Notes under the pieces: model-generated
Seen by the model: only the letters and a program-made list of their open reading frames with translations
What the model was told of the DNA's origin: nothing
Database searches by the model: none
Translations under genes and position numbers: made by a program
Assembly (NCBI GenBank): GCA_964346145.1
Contig: CAYFTL010000008.1
Location: forward strand, 9,353-73,352
Length of the DNA: 64,000 bases
Source of the DNA: CAYFTL01 sp964346145
Lineage (GTDB): Bacteria; Bacillota; Clostridia; Christensenellales; Aristaeellaceae
Reading direction: 5' to 3'
In this document: one piece after another, positions 45,188-54,150 of the stretch
Layout: each line of letters begins with the position of its first letter
Numbering within the stretch: the first letter of the stretch is position 1

Positions 45188-46540
45188 TCAGTTCCTCAGG
45201 CTGCTAAGCGGCGCAGGGATGCGGCCGCCTCGGGCGATGAAAGCTTCGGCCGATTCGGTGTGCACCGGAACCACCGGGGCGCGCCCCAGCAGTCCGCCGA
45301 ATTCCACCCAGTCGCCCACCTTTTTGCCGGGTGCGGGCACCAGGCGGATGGCGGTGGTCTTGTTGTTGATGACCCCGATGGCGGCTTCGTCGGCCAGGAT
45401 GGCCGAAATGGTGGAGGCGGGGGTGTCGCCGGGAACCGCAATCATATCCAGCCCCACCGAACACACGCAGGTCATGGCCTCCAGCTTGTCCAAAGTGAGG
45501 GTACCGGCCTGGGCGGCGTTAATCATGCCGATGTCTTCGCTCAAAGGGATGAAGGCGCCTGAAAGGCCGCCCACCGAGGAAGAGGCCATCACGCCGCCTT
45601 TTTTGACCGCATCGTTGAGCAGCGCCAGCGCGGCAGTGGTGCCGTGTTGGCCGGTGCGCTCAAGGCCCATTTCCTCTAAAATATGGGCAACCGAGTCGCC
45701 CACCGAAGGGGTGGGGGCTAATGACAGATCCACGATGCCGAAGGGAACGCCCAGGCGCTTGCTGGCCTGCTGGGCCACCAGCTGGCCCATGCGGGTCACC
45801 TGGAAGGCAGTTTTCTTGATGGTTTCGGCCACCACGTCAAAGGGTTGGCCCTTCACCTGTTCGAGCGCCCGCTTGACCACGCCCGGCCCGCTCACACCCA
45901 CGTTGATGATGGCATCGGGCTCGCCCACGCCGTGGAAGGCGCCGGCCATGAAAGGGTTGTCCTCCACCGCGTTGGCAAAGGCCACGAATTTGGCGCTGCC
46001 CAGCCCGTCGGCGTCGGCGGTAAGCTGGGCCGCCCGCACGATAACCTGGCCGCAGGCGCGCACCGCATCCATGTTAATGCCGGCCCGGGTGCTGGCCACG
46101 TTTACTGAGGAGCACACCATTTGGGTTTGGGCAAGCGCTTCGGGAATCGATTCAATCAGCCGCAAATCGGCGGCGGTGGCGCCCTTTTGCACCAGCGCGC
46201 TGAACCCGCCGATAAAGTTTACGCCCACCTCCCGGGCGGCCCTGTCCATGGCCTTGGCCAAGTGAACCGGGTTTTGTACGCTGCCGCACAACAGCGCCGC
46301 CGGAGTGACCGAAATGCGCTTATTTACGATGGGAATACCGAATTCGGCTTCGATCTGTTCGCCCACGCCCACCAGGCTTTCGGCCTGGCGGGTGATGCGG
46401 TCGTACACCTTGTCGCAGGTTCGCTGCTGGTCGTCGCAGATGCACTCCAGCAGCGAAATGCCCATGGTGATCGTGCGGATATCCAGCTTTTGCTCTTCGA
46501 TCATGCGGATGGTGGCCATGATTTCATTGGTGCTTAACAT
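45188..46540 (-). CDS. UPF0210/PFL family protein (DUF711)
   Basis: The 450-residue protein matches the UPF0210 family over its full length: 'TIRMIEEQKLDIRTITMGISLLECICDD', 'AEFGIPIVNKRISVTPAALL', 'VGVSGPGVVKRALE', 'PFGIVDLSLAPTPSVGDSVAHILEEMG' and 'SSVGGLSGAFIPLSED'. Its structure is related to pyruvate formate-lyase-like glycyl radical folds, but no glycyl radical motif is known and the function is open. It follows the ACT gene by 12 bases, the order conserved across Firmicutes. Confidence 0.92.
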   Translation of the reverse strand: MLSTNEIMATIRMIEEQKLDIRTITMGISLLECICDDQQRTCDKVYDRITRQAESLVGVGEQIEAEFGIPIVNKRISVTPAALLCGSVQNPVHLAKAMDRAAREVGVNFIGGFSALVQKGATAADLRLIESIPEALAQTQMVCSSVNVASTRAGINMDAVRACGQVIVRAAQLTADADGLGSAKFVAFANAVEDNPFMAGAFHGVGEPDAIINVGVSGPGVVKRALEQVKGQPFDVVAETIKKTAFQVTRMGQLVAQQASKRLGVPFGIVDLSLAPTPSVGDSVAHILEEMGLERTGQHGTTAALALLNDAVKKGGVMASSSVGGLSGAFIPLSEDIGMINAAQAGTLTLDKLEAMTCVCSVGLDMIAVPGDTPASTISAILADEAAIGVINNKTTAIRLVPAPGKKVGDWVEFGGLLGRAPVVPVHTESAEAFIARGGRIPAPLSSLRN

Positions 46541-46552
46541 GCCGCCACCCCT

Positions 46553-46822
46553 TTACATGCGGTGCATGGCATCGAAAATTTCGGTGCGCTGCATGCGGAT
46601 TTGTACACCCAGCTCTTGGCCCTTTTGTTCGAGGGCGTGGAGCATTTCGGGGAAGTCCAGGTTCATTTCGCTAAGATCGACCAGCATGGCCATGGTAAAG
46701 TAGCCCGACAGGATGGTCTGGTTGATGTCCAGAATATTTACGCCGTTTTCGTACAATAGGTTGCTCACATGGGAGATGATTCCGGTTCGGTCGCTGCCCA
46801 GCACGGTGAGGATTGCTTTCAT
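46553..46822 (-). CDS. ACT domain protein (UPF0237)
   Basis: The 89-residue protein is a single ACT domain: 'MKAILTVLGSDRTGIISHVSNLLYENGVNILDINQTIL...FTMAMLVDLSEM'. ACT domains bind amino acids and regulate partner enzymes. The conserved pairing with the UPF0210 gene, here 12 bases downstream, suggests that the two proteins work together. GGAGAA lies before ATG 46822. Confidence 0.92.
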   Translation of the reverse strand: MKAILTVLGSDRTGIISHVSNLLYENGVNILDINQTILSGYFTMAMLVDLSEMNLDFPEMLHALEQKGQELGVQIRMQRTEIFDAMHRM

Positions 46823-46930
46823 GTAAGATTCTCCTTTGAATTTGTTTGAATAGAGGTCTGGCTATTATTTTAACGGGCCCGATAGGCCCGATCAAGGCTG
46901 AATTTCAAAAAGTAGGCGTGTCCGCCGGGG

Positions 46931-47872
46931 TTATCCATTGGATCCGGATGTTTTCATGGCCAGCTTGTCTGCCATTTTTAAATGGGTTTTGGCTATCATG
47001 GACCAGATCACAGGAGAGATGAGCAAGAAATAGGTCTGCGTGATGATGACTAGTGGGGTCCATTTAGGCGCCGCCACAGCTTCTGTGCCGATGAGCCATC
47101 CGAAGAATCCGTTAAAAACCAGCGGTATTACGAACATGATCACGCTGATTTTGAGCCCTGTGCGCCATAGCCAAGGACGCGAATTTCTGTAAAGATCGCG
47201 GCGGCGCTGCAGCGCCTCCTTGCCTCGGTAGCCTTCCACCGCTGGCGGAATGATGGCACCTATTTAAAGGACGGTCGAAACGCCGGCGCCCCATAGCAGG
47301 GCAGCAGCCGGCAACAGTCCCAACAAAATAGAGGGAAGCGCGCTGGAGAACAGCCCCATAGGTATGCCGAGGATTAGTATAAGGACAGAGCAGCCCACTG
47401 TAAGGAGGAGAACCAAGGCCAGCCCCAACAAAAAGTCCACCAGGTTGAGCAGAAACACGCTACGCCACTGTCCGCGAAGCGCCCTCCATGCTTGGGCGAT
47501 GGACTGCTTGCGCCCCTCTAGCTGGGCGAACAGTATTTGCATGGCGCTTCCGTACAACAAGGGGTTTAGCAAAAAGATAGCGGCAAGTCCGATCACTATG
47601 CAGGCAAAAACTTGCCATACCAATCCGGGGTTTATGGATAGCGTAAAGCCCCGCGGTGCGCCCTGGATGAGATAGAGAATATAAGTCACCAACTGCTCAA
47701 TTTGTTGCTCGGAGGGCTTTATCTGCTTAAACAATGTTGCAATCACGAGCACAATAAGCGAGAGCAGCAGCAACGGCCAGAAGCGTTGCCTGTACAACTG
47801 CCAAACCGATATGTCGGCCGGATTGAGGGTTTCTGTATTTGCATAATTGGGTGTTGCATGTTGCTCGTTCAT
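46931..47872 (-). pseudogene. Multi-pass membrane protein paralogue A, interrupted by in-frame TAA
   Basis: The 942-base span (314 codons) stays in one frame but has TAA at 47264-47266. Paralogue B has CAA (Gln, 'SILQLGAIIPPSVEG') at the same place, and here the flanks read 'VSTVL-stop-IGAIIPPAVEG'. A C-to-T change is the simplest reading. The protein has about six membrane helices and a conserved central block 'YGSAMQILFAQLEGRKQSIAQAWRALRGQ'. I do not recognise the family. Start region and upstream sequence are near-identical to copy B, a tandem duplication. Confidence 0.7.
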
Positions 47873-47965
47873 GGCAGGTGTCCGTCCTTTCTGGTCGGTG
47901 GGGGGAGAGGCTTTGGCTACTAGGTTGGGCGAAAATAAAGATGTGTCGGGCGTGTTTGCTTATAT

Positions 47966-48937
47966 TTACTCGGTCGGGGATTCCGCATCCTCTTCGGCCG
48001 GGGGATCCTCGGCGGACGAAAGGCCGGCCAATTTGCGCGCCATTTGCACATGGGCTTTGGCCACAATGCACCAGACCAAAGGAAGGGATACCGGAGCATA
48101 AATTAAAGATACGATATCTTGCAGATTTAGCAGCCAGGTAAAATTATCGGAAGAAACAGAGGAGGCATTCGCAATAAAAAACCCGATGAGGATTTTACTG
48201 GAGAGCAGCGGGATTAGAAAAGTAACAATGCTGACTTTGAGGCCTGTGGTCCATAAGGTTGATAGTGAATGCAGGTACAGTCGGCGTCGGCGCTCCACCG
48301 CTTCCGCGCCCCGGCAGCCTTCCACAGAAGGTGGAATTATGGCGCCCAACTGCAGGATTGAGCATACGCCGGAAGTCACGCCAATGCAGGCGACTGCGAC
48401 ATAGAGCGACAGCTGGAGTATGCCTATTTCTTTAAATAGAGGGATAAATATGGAGAGGATTAGCATACATGCAAGGATACCAAACAAAACAAGCATCGTT
48501 AAAGCCAATCCCAACAGGGAGCCCCTCAGGTATAGCCGGATTATGCTGCCATGTTGACCTTTGAGCGCCCTCCATGATTGGACGATGGATTGCTTGCGCC
48601 CGTACAGTTGGGCAAACAGTATCTGTATCGCAACCCCATATAGCGAAGGGGCCAGCAGGAGGCTAAAGCCAAAGAGAAGCACAACATTGGCAAATGGCAT
48701 CAGCAGAGTATCTAGAAAAGGAACGTTCCGGAAGCTCGCAACAAAGTCAAACTGTGCTTCAAGGGTTTATTCATCGAAAGGTTGCAACCATTCAATCAGC
48801 GCCGGAACGATTAGAAGAATGAGAGCGAGCAGTACCAGCGGCCAGAAGCGTTGCCTGTACAGCCGCCAAACCGATATGTCGGCCGGATTGAGGGTTTCTA
48901 TATTTGCATAATTGGGTGTTGCATTTTGATTGTTCAT
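47966..48937 (-). pseudogene. Multi-pass membrane protein paralogue B, interrupted by in-frame TAA
   Basis: The 972-base span (324 codons) is one frame with TAA at 48767-48769, between 'EWLQPFDE' and 'TLEAQFDFVASFRN'. Paralogue A has 'KPSEQQIEQLV' at this place, so a Gln codon (CAA) probably mutated to TAA. The rest matches copy A ('YGVAIQILFAQLYGRKQSIVQSWRALKGQ'). The C-terminus is acidic ('SAEDPPAEEDAESPTE'). About six membrane helices are predicted. The interval 48938-49241 upstream holds no gene. Confidence 0.7.
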
Positions 48938-49241
48938 GGCATGTGTCCGTCCTCTCTGGTCGGTGGGGCACGGGAGAACTTTAGATGTCGTCCGCCCGGC
49001 TGAACCACAAGAAGGATACGCCGGGCACCAAATGCAAAGGAGATTGAGCGAAGGATAAACCAAATCGCCGGTCGTTGGTCTATTGATCAGCGGCGCGACG
49101 ATTTTTTGTGGTCATATCCAAGGGATGGATTGTCGATTTATAAGTCGGGAAGCTCTGCAAGGTCCCAAGGTTTGAGTGGCAAAGTCGGTCGGGCTGAAAC
49201 CGGACCGATGTTGCTGGCGGAAGATACCGGTTTTTGACCGG

Positions 49242-50162
49242 CTAATTGCGGTCTTGCCACACCCGAATGCCGTCTACCCGGTCGCGCTCAGCGAAATATA
49301 CGCCGGCCATGACCGAGGCCGAATAGGGAACCAGCAGAACGTGCACCAGCGCGCTGATCATGTTCGCCCATTCTGTGCCCATGCCTAGGCTGATGAGCGC
49401 TGTGCTTGCGATGGTAGTCGCGGTCAGCACGATCATCCACAGTGCGCATAGGCCGCCCACGGCGGGCAGGCTGTCGGTGCGTCCGCCCCAGAACAGGCCT
49501 AGGGCGCGATCCCACAGATGGCGGCCGCGGTAGCCGTCGCCTATCAGCCCCAGCATAGCGTAGGTGAGCGCCACCAGTTGCAGCACCTCCAGCACGGTGC
49601 TCAGCAGCAAACCGACTAGCGAGGTCAGGGCGTTAATGATCCAGCCCACCACCGGAATCCAGGCGACCAGCGCGGTGACCATGGTCAGCAGCAGAAAGGC
49701 CATGGAAACAAGGCGGGTGAGAAAAAACAAAACCAACACGATGGCCAGGTTGGTGAGCAGCACGCTGCCCCAGCGCCCCGACAGCGAAGCCACCGATTGC
49801 TGTATGGTGCGCGGCGTATTTTCTATGCGGCCGTACAGCACGAAGGCCATCAGCGCGTACAAAACCGGACTGGTGAAAAAGCTTTCTGCCAGGCTGATGA
49901 ATCCCGAAAGGGAGGAGGCGCCCATCGCTTGCATGGAGGTGTTGGAAAAGGGGACGTTGGTGCCCAAATATAGCGCATTTTGCGCTGAGGTGACGCTCAA
50001 GGACTGGAGCAGCGCAGGCACTCCGATCAGCACCAGCGCAAAAAGCAGCAGCGTGGATGCATCGGATAAAAACAGGGGAAAGCCCCGTTTCAGCGGCCGG
50101 ACGCCCCGCGCCAGAAAATATTTGAGCTTTTGCCAGTAAAACCCGAACGATATTTTTTTCAT
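49242..50162 (-). CDS. Multi-pass membrane protein, possibly related to paralogues A and B
   Basis: This intact 306-residue protein has six or so membrane helices with a similar plan: a basic N-terminus, a helix, a long loop, 'YGRIENTPRTIQQSVASLSGRWGSVLLTNLAIVLVLFFLTRLVS' (compare 'EGRKQSIAQAWRALRGQWRSVFLLNLVDFLLGLAL') and 'GDGYRGRHLWDRALGLFW' (compare 'VEGYRGKEALQRRRDLY'). The similarity is weak and only seen by eye. It could be the functional member of the cluster. The function is unknown. Confidence 0.6.
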   Translation of the reverse strand: MKKISFGFYWQKLKYFLARGVRPLKRGFPLFLSDASTLLLFALVLIGVPALLQSLSVTSAQNALYLGTNVPFSNTSMQAMGASSLSGFISLAESFFTSPVLYALMAFVLYGRIENTPRTIQQSVASLSGRWGSVLLTNLAIVLVLFFLTRLVSMAFLLLTMVTALVAWIPVVGWIINALTSLVGLLLSTVLEVLQLVALTYAMLGLIGDGYRGRHLWDRALGLFWGGRTDSLPAVGGLCALWMIVLTATTIASTALISLGMGTEWANMISALVHVLLVPYSASVMAGVYFAERDRVDGIRVWQDRN

Positions 50163-50382
50163 ATATTTTTCTCCTTAAAAAGCGAATGGACAGGGCCATC
50201 GCGACAGTCATTATGTACTATAAACCATTGTAGCCGCATTTGCGGTGAGGTTCAACCGGCAAGGATTAATTCTTGTTAAGAAATTTATTTTCCGCGCTGA
50301 TGCGGCAAGGATTTTTTAAATTTTGTAGTCTGTGTTGTTTGATGCGCCGGTAGTTTGGGTATTTTATTACGGCTCCCACAAA

Positions 50383-50429
50383 ACGCAAATATAGCGTTTG
50401 TGCATATTGATAAACGCTATATGTAGTGC
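50383..50429 (+). promoter_or_regulatory. Pair of NrdR-like boxes
   Basis: ACGCAAATATAGCGTT (50383-50398) and ACGCTATATGTAGTGC (50414-50429) resemble the NrdR consensus ACACTATATATAGTGT. Their starts are 31 bp apart, about three helical turns, the usual NrdR box spacing. The second box lies between the -35 and -10 boxes, so NrdR binding would repress the ribonucleotide reductase gene when dATP is high. Confidence 0.8.
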
Positions 50430-50435
50430 TATAAT
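50407..50435 (+). promoter_or_regulatory. Promoter of nrdJ
   Basis: TTGATA (50407-50412), a 17-base spacer and TATAAT (50430-50435) sit 33 bases before ATG 50468. The spacer contains an NrdR-like box. Confidence 0.85.
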
Positions 50436-50467
50436 AAAAAAGGTTTTAATATAAGTGGAGGGATTTT

Positions 50468-52816
50468 ATGTCAGTAGAAGAAAGGCTATCGGTAAACGCG
50501 CGCGAAGTTCTCCGGCGCCGCTACCTAGCCAAGGATGAAACCGGAATGCCCAAGGAGACCATAGATCAACTGTTCAGGCGGGTTGCCGATGCCATCGCTT
50601 CGGCCGAAACCGCTTTTGATAAAAAGGCAGATACGAAATCGGTGTCCGATTCGTTTTTTGAAGCCATGGCCGAGCAGCGCTTTATGCCCAACTCGCCCAC
50701 GCTGATGAACGCCGGGTTGCCCATGGGTCAACTGTCGGCTTGTTTTGTGTTGCCCATCGAAGACAGCATGGAAGCTATATTCGACGCGGTGAAAAACGCT
50801 GCGCTGATTCACAAATCGGGCGGCGGCACCGGATTTTCCTTCAGTCGCTTGCGCCCCGCCGGCTCCACCGTCAAATCCACGGGCGGCGTGGCTTCGGGCC
50901 CGGTGAGCTTTATGCGCGTGTTCAACATGGCCACCGAAGCGGTCAAGCAGGGCGGAACCCGCCGCGGTGCCAACATGGGCATTTTGCGGGTGGATCATCC
51001 CGACATTGAAGAATTTATCCACTGCAAGTCCAACAACGAGGACATCACCAACTTTAACATATCCATCGGCATCACCGAAGCGTTCATGAACGCTGTGGAA
51101 AAGGGCGAAGAATACGAACTGATCGATCCCTCCACCGGCAAAGCAGTGGGCAGCCGCAACGCCCGGGCGCTGTTTGATACGATCGTTGAGGCGGCCTGGC
51201 ACAACGGCGAGCCCGGCATCATCTTCCTGGATCGTTTGAACCGGGACAATGTGGTGCCCAGCCAAGGCGAAATCGAAAGCACCAACCCCTGCGGAGAGCA
51301 GCCGCTGCTGCCCTACGAAAGCTGCAACCTGGGCTCGATAAACCTGATTAAAATGCTCAAAAAGACCGACGAAGGCTACGCCATCGACTACGATTTGTTG
51401 GGCGAAACCGTAAACCTGGCGGTTCACTTTTTGGACAACGTAATCGAAGTGAACAAATATCCGCTGGAGATCATCGATCAGGTGACCCGCTCCACCCGCA
51501 AAATCGGCTTGGGTGTCATGGGCTTTGCCGACATGCTGCTGTTGTTGGGTGTTCCATACAACTCGGAAGAGGGCGTGGAACTGGCCGGCAAGCTGATGCA
51601 GTTTATCAACACCGAAGCCCACCAGGCCAGCAGCCGCTTGGCCAAGCAGCGCGGCACCTTCCCGCTGTTTAACGAAAGCATTTACAAGGATGGCGAACCG
51701 CTGCGCAACGGCACGGTGACCACCATCGCGCCCACTGGAACCATTAGCATGATCTGCGGCTGTTCCTCGGGCATCGAGCCGGTGTTTGCCTTCGCCTACA
51801 TCCGCAACGTTATGGACGGCACCCATTTGGTGGAAGTCAACCCCATCTTGCAAGATCTGCTCAAAGAGCGCGGCCTGTACTCCGAAGAGCTGATGGAGAA
51901 AATCGCCAAGGAAGGCACGATTGCCCATCTGGAAGAGATTCCCGAGGACATTCGCCGGGTGTTTGTGTGCGCTCACGACGTTTCGCCCACCTACCACGCT
52001 CGCATGCAGGCAGCCTTCCAACACCACACCGACAACGCGGTGTCTAAGACCGTCAACTTCCCCAACAGCGCCACCAAAGAAGAAGTGGCCGAGGTGTACA
52101 AACTGGCCTTTAAAGAAGGCTTAAAGGGCATCACCATTTACCGGGACGGCAGCCGCGACGGCCAGGTGCTCAACATCGGCAAGAAGCCGGAAGAGCCCAA
52201 GGCCCAGGCGGAGGATGTTCCCACGCCGCCCCCGGCGGTAGAGCCGCTGGCGCCCGACAACGGCGTAGAGCCCCGGCCCCGGCCCACCATCACCCAAGGG
52301 TTTACCGAGCGCATCAAGATCGGTTGCGGCAACTTGTACGTCACTGTCAACTTTGACGAAAACGGCATTTGCGAAGTGTTTACTAGCACGGGCAAAGCCG
52401 GTGGCTGTCCCAGCCAATCGGAAGCAACCGCCCGCCTGGCCAGCGTAGCGCTGCGCAGTGGCATCAGCGTCAAGGAGATTTACGATCAGCTCAAGGGCAT
52501 TCGCTGCCCCTCCACCATCCGCCAAAGCGGCATGGGCTGCACCTCCTGTCCCGATGCTATTGCCCGCGTGGTTGCAAAAGTGGATCGCTTTATCCGGGAA
52601 GGCAAGCCGTTAAGGCCCACCAATCCGGGGGAAACCTCCTCCGAAAAGCTGGGCAACGCTCCGGTTGCCACCAAAAAGCGCGCCGAGCAGGAAATGCCCG
52701 AAGGGCCAAGGGAATACACGCCCGGCTCCAGCGCCTGCCCCGAATGCGGATCCAAAATGCAGTTTGAGGGCGGATGCGTATCCTGCCGCAGCTGCGGATA
52801 TTCCAGGTGCGGCTAA
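50468..52816 (+). CDS. nrdJ: Adenosylcobalamin-dependent ribonucleotide reductase (class II)
   Basis: The 782-residue enzyme makes deoxyribonucleotides for DNA. Class II features are 'RFMPNSPTLMNAG', 'LSACFVLPIEDS', 'SGGGTGFSFSRLRP', 'ESTNPCGEQPLLPYESCNLGSINL' (thiyl-forming Cys) and 'TIAPTGTISMICGCSSGIEP'. The C-terminal extension (about 590-782) carries a Cys-rich region 'CPECGSKMQFEGGCVSCRSCGYSRCG'. It lacks the ATP-cone. It needs adenosylcobalamin, matching the riboswitch-controlled B12 uptake operon 25 kb away. RBS GGAGG. The promoter carries NrdR-like boxes. Confidence 0.96.
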   Translation: MSVEERLSVNAREVLRRRYLAKDETGMPKETIDQLFRRVADAIASAETAFDKKADTKSVSDSFFEAMAEQRFMPNSPTLMNAGLPMGQLSACFVLPIEDSMEAIFDAVKNAALIHKSGGGTGFSFSRLRPAGSTVKSTGGVASGPVSFMRVFNMATEAVKQGGTRRGANMGILRVDHPDIEEFIHCKSNNEDITNFNISIGITEAFMNAVEKGEEYELIDPSTGKAVGSRNARALFDTIVEAAWHNGEPGIIFLDRLNRDNVVPSQGEIESTNPCGEQPLLPYESCNLGSINLIKMLKKTDEGYAIDYDLLGETVNLAVHFLDNVIEVNKYPLEIIDQVTRSTRKIGLGVMGFADMLLLLGVPYNSEEGVELAGKLMQFINTEAHQASSRLAKQRGTFPLFNESIYKDGEPLRNGTVTTIAPTGTISMICGCSSGIEPVFAFAYIRNVMDGTHLVEVNPILQDLLKERGLYSEELMEKIAKEGTIAHLEEIPEDIRRVFVCAHDVSPTYHARMQAAFQHHTDNAVSKTVNFPNSATKEEVAEVYKLAFKEGLKGITIYRDGSRDGQVLNIGKKPEEPKAQAEDVPTPPPAVEPLAPDNGVEPRPRPTITQGFTERIKIGCGNLYVTVNFDENGICEVFTSTGKAGGCPSQSEATARLASVALRSGISVKEIYDQLKGIRCPSTIRQSGMGCTSCPDAIARVVAKVDRFIREGKPLRPTNPGETSSEKLGNAPVATKKRAEQEMPEGPREYTPGSSACPECGSKMQFEGGCVSCRSCGYSRCG

Positions 52817-52860
52817 GCCGGTTCGGACGACAGCAGAGCGTATGCATTAAAAATAATTTT

Positions 52861-52899
52861 AAAAAGGGAGACGCTTCACGAAGAAGCGCCTCCCTTTTG
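52861..52899 (+). terminator. Terminator of nrdJ
   Basis: AAAAGGGAG-ACGCTTC pairs with GAAGCG-CCTCCCTTTT around a 5-base loop, followed by TTTTGTTG, about 50 bases after the stop. Confidence 0.85.
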
Positions 52900-53056
52900 T
52901 TGCGCAAAAATCAAGAAGGATTTCAAACTGCAAGAAATCGGGTTGCTGTGCCTTGTCACATATTTACAGAGGTTAGCACTGCCAGAGCGAGAACAGCGAT
53001 GGCGGTTGCGGCGGTGGCCAATAGGTTTAGGATTTTTGTCGTGCGGTTGCCATCGC

Positions 53057-54091
53057 TCAATCCTTTTGCGGCGACCACAACGGTGGACTTTGTGCAAAAA
53101 AAGGATCCGGGTTTTTACGTGCTTCTGCCTGATCCAGCCGCAGCTGCTCTTTTTGCTTGTCTAAAAACAACGCTTTTCGTATGTCTCCGACGATGGTCAG
53201 AATGATGGAGAGGGCAACAAACACAAAAGCGGGGAATATATAGGTCTTGATAGAGGCGGCGAACAAAGCGAGAAAGAAAATGCTGGGGATCAGCGATAGT
53301 TTATAGGGTAGATAATATTTTTTGGCGGCATTTTTCGTCTCCTTTGAGTGGGGCGCGGTGCCCAGGTTGTCGCTGCTGTGCAACCCGCTGCTCAAAAAAT
53401 AGTAGGAGGAATTGTTGTACACATAGTGGGTGAGCCAAACGGGGGCATAGTAGGGCACAAATTCGCGGCTGATATTTGCATCCCAGCGAAGGCCGCTGTA
53501 AATATCCCTGTATGCGCTGGCCGCAGATTCGACGGCGGTTTGAATCTGCGCATCTAGCTGACTTTTAATGCGTACCTCAAAGGCGTCCTCCGGGCTTACC
53601 TCGAACGGAATTCGGGTGACGTCGCTTGCGTTCCGGCCATCCAGAGGATCGGGCTGGATGTGTGCTCCTATTTTTTCGCAGAAGCTGAGCAGCGCCTCGT
53701 CGATGTACCATGTGCCGCTCAGAACCCAATCCAAACTCTGGAAGGCGCACGCGTGCAGCACGTAATCTTGGCTGGGAATCGAGCCCGAAAAAGGCCACAA
53801 ATCCACGAGGCTGCCGGCTTTCTGGCCTTGGCCGGGTTGCGGGGGATCGGCCTTGGGCTGGGCCTGTTCGCCGTCATTATCAATTTGGCAGCGGTAAGTA
53901 GCATTGAACTGTCCGCTGATCCGGTAAAGGGGCAGATAGACCAGCTCCTGCTGCACAAAGGAGATTTCCTCGAACGCATCGGTGGGCAAATATTCTTGCC
54001 TGGGCAACCACTCGATGAAGGCATTTTGGTGGTCGCGCAGGGAAGCGGTAGCCGGGAAGAACAAATCGGCGGTTTGCTTGTTTGTTTCCAT
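53057..54091 (-). CDS. Unrecognised protein with paired C-terminal membrane helices (paralogue 1)
   Basis: The 344-residue protein has a soluble domain (about 1-255), two adjacent membrane helices ('SLIPSIFFLALFAASIKTYIFPAFVFVALSIILTIVG', about 263-300) and a charged tail. The segment 'YLPTDAFEEISFVQQELVYLPLYRISGQF' resembles the middle domain of zinc-ribbon 'primosomal/TFIIB-like' membrane proteins, but no zinc ribbon is present. It has a neighbour copy at 54151-55166 with the same plan. An N-terminal domain facing the cytoplasm and a function in the envelope are possible; nothing is proven. Confidence 0.6.
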   Translation of the reverse strand: METNKQTADLFFPATASLRDHQNAFIEWLPRQEYLPTDAFEEISFVQQELVYLPLYRISGQFNATYRCQIDNDGEQAQPKADPPQPGQGQKAGSLVDLWPFSGSIPSQDYVLHACAFQSLDWVLSGTWYIDEALLSFCEKIGAHIQPDPLDGRNASDVTRIPFEVSPEDAFEVRIKSQLDAQIQTAVESAASAYRDIYSGLRWDANISREFVPYYAPVWLTHYVYNNSSYYFLSSGLHSSDNLGTAPHSKETKNAAKKYYLPYKLSLIPSIFFLALFAASIKTYIFPAFVFVALSIILTIVGDIRKALFLDKQKEQLRLDQAEARKNPDPFFAQSPPLWSPQKD

Positions 54092-54150
54092 TTAAAATCC
54101 CTTCCGGGCGGATCGGCTTGCCGCCCCTTTGGTTGTGGCTGCTGCAATGG

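Noticed and set aside
45065..45562. 165-residue plus-strand frame overlapping the UPF0210 gene end
   Set aside because: It is opposite a conserved gene and shows no motif.
46931..48937. Reassignment of TAA to glutamine
   Set aside because: Many intact genes here end in TAA at the right place (for example the zincin, nagB, btuC and uxaC genes), so TAA is a normal stop.
50525..52027. 500-residue reading frame on the minus strand inside nrdJ
   Set aside because: It is the mirror of the strongly codon-biased nrdJ gene, lacks a ribosome site and shows no family motif.
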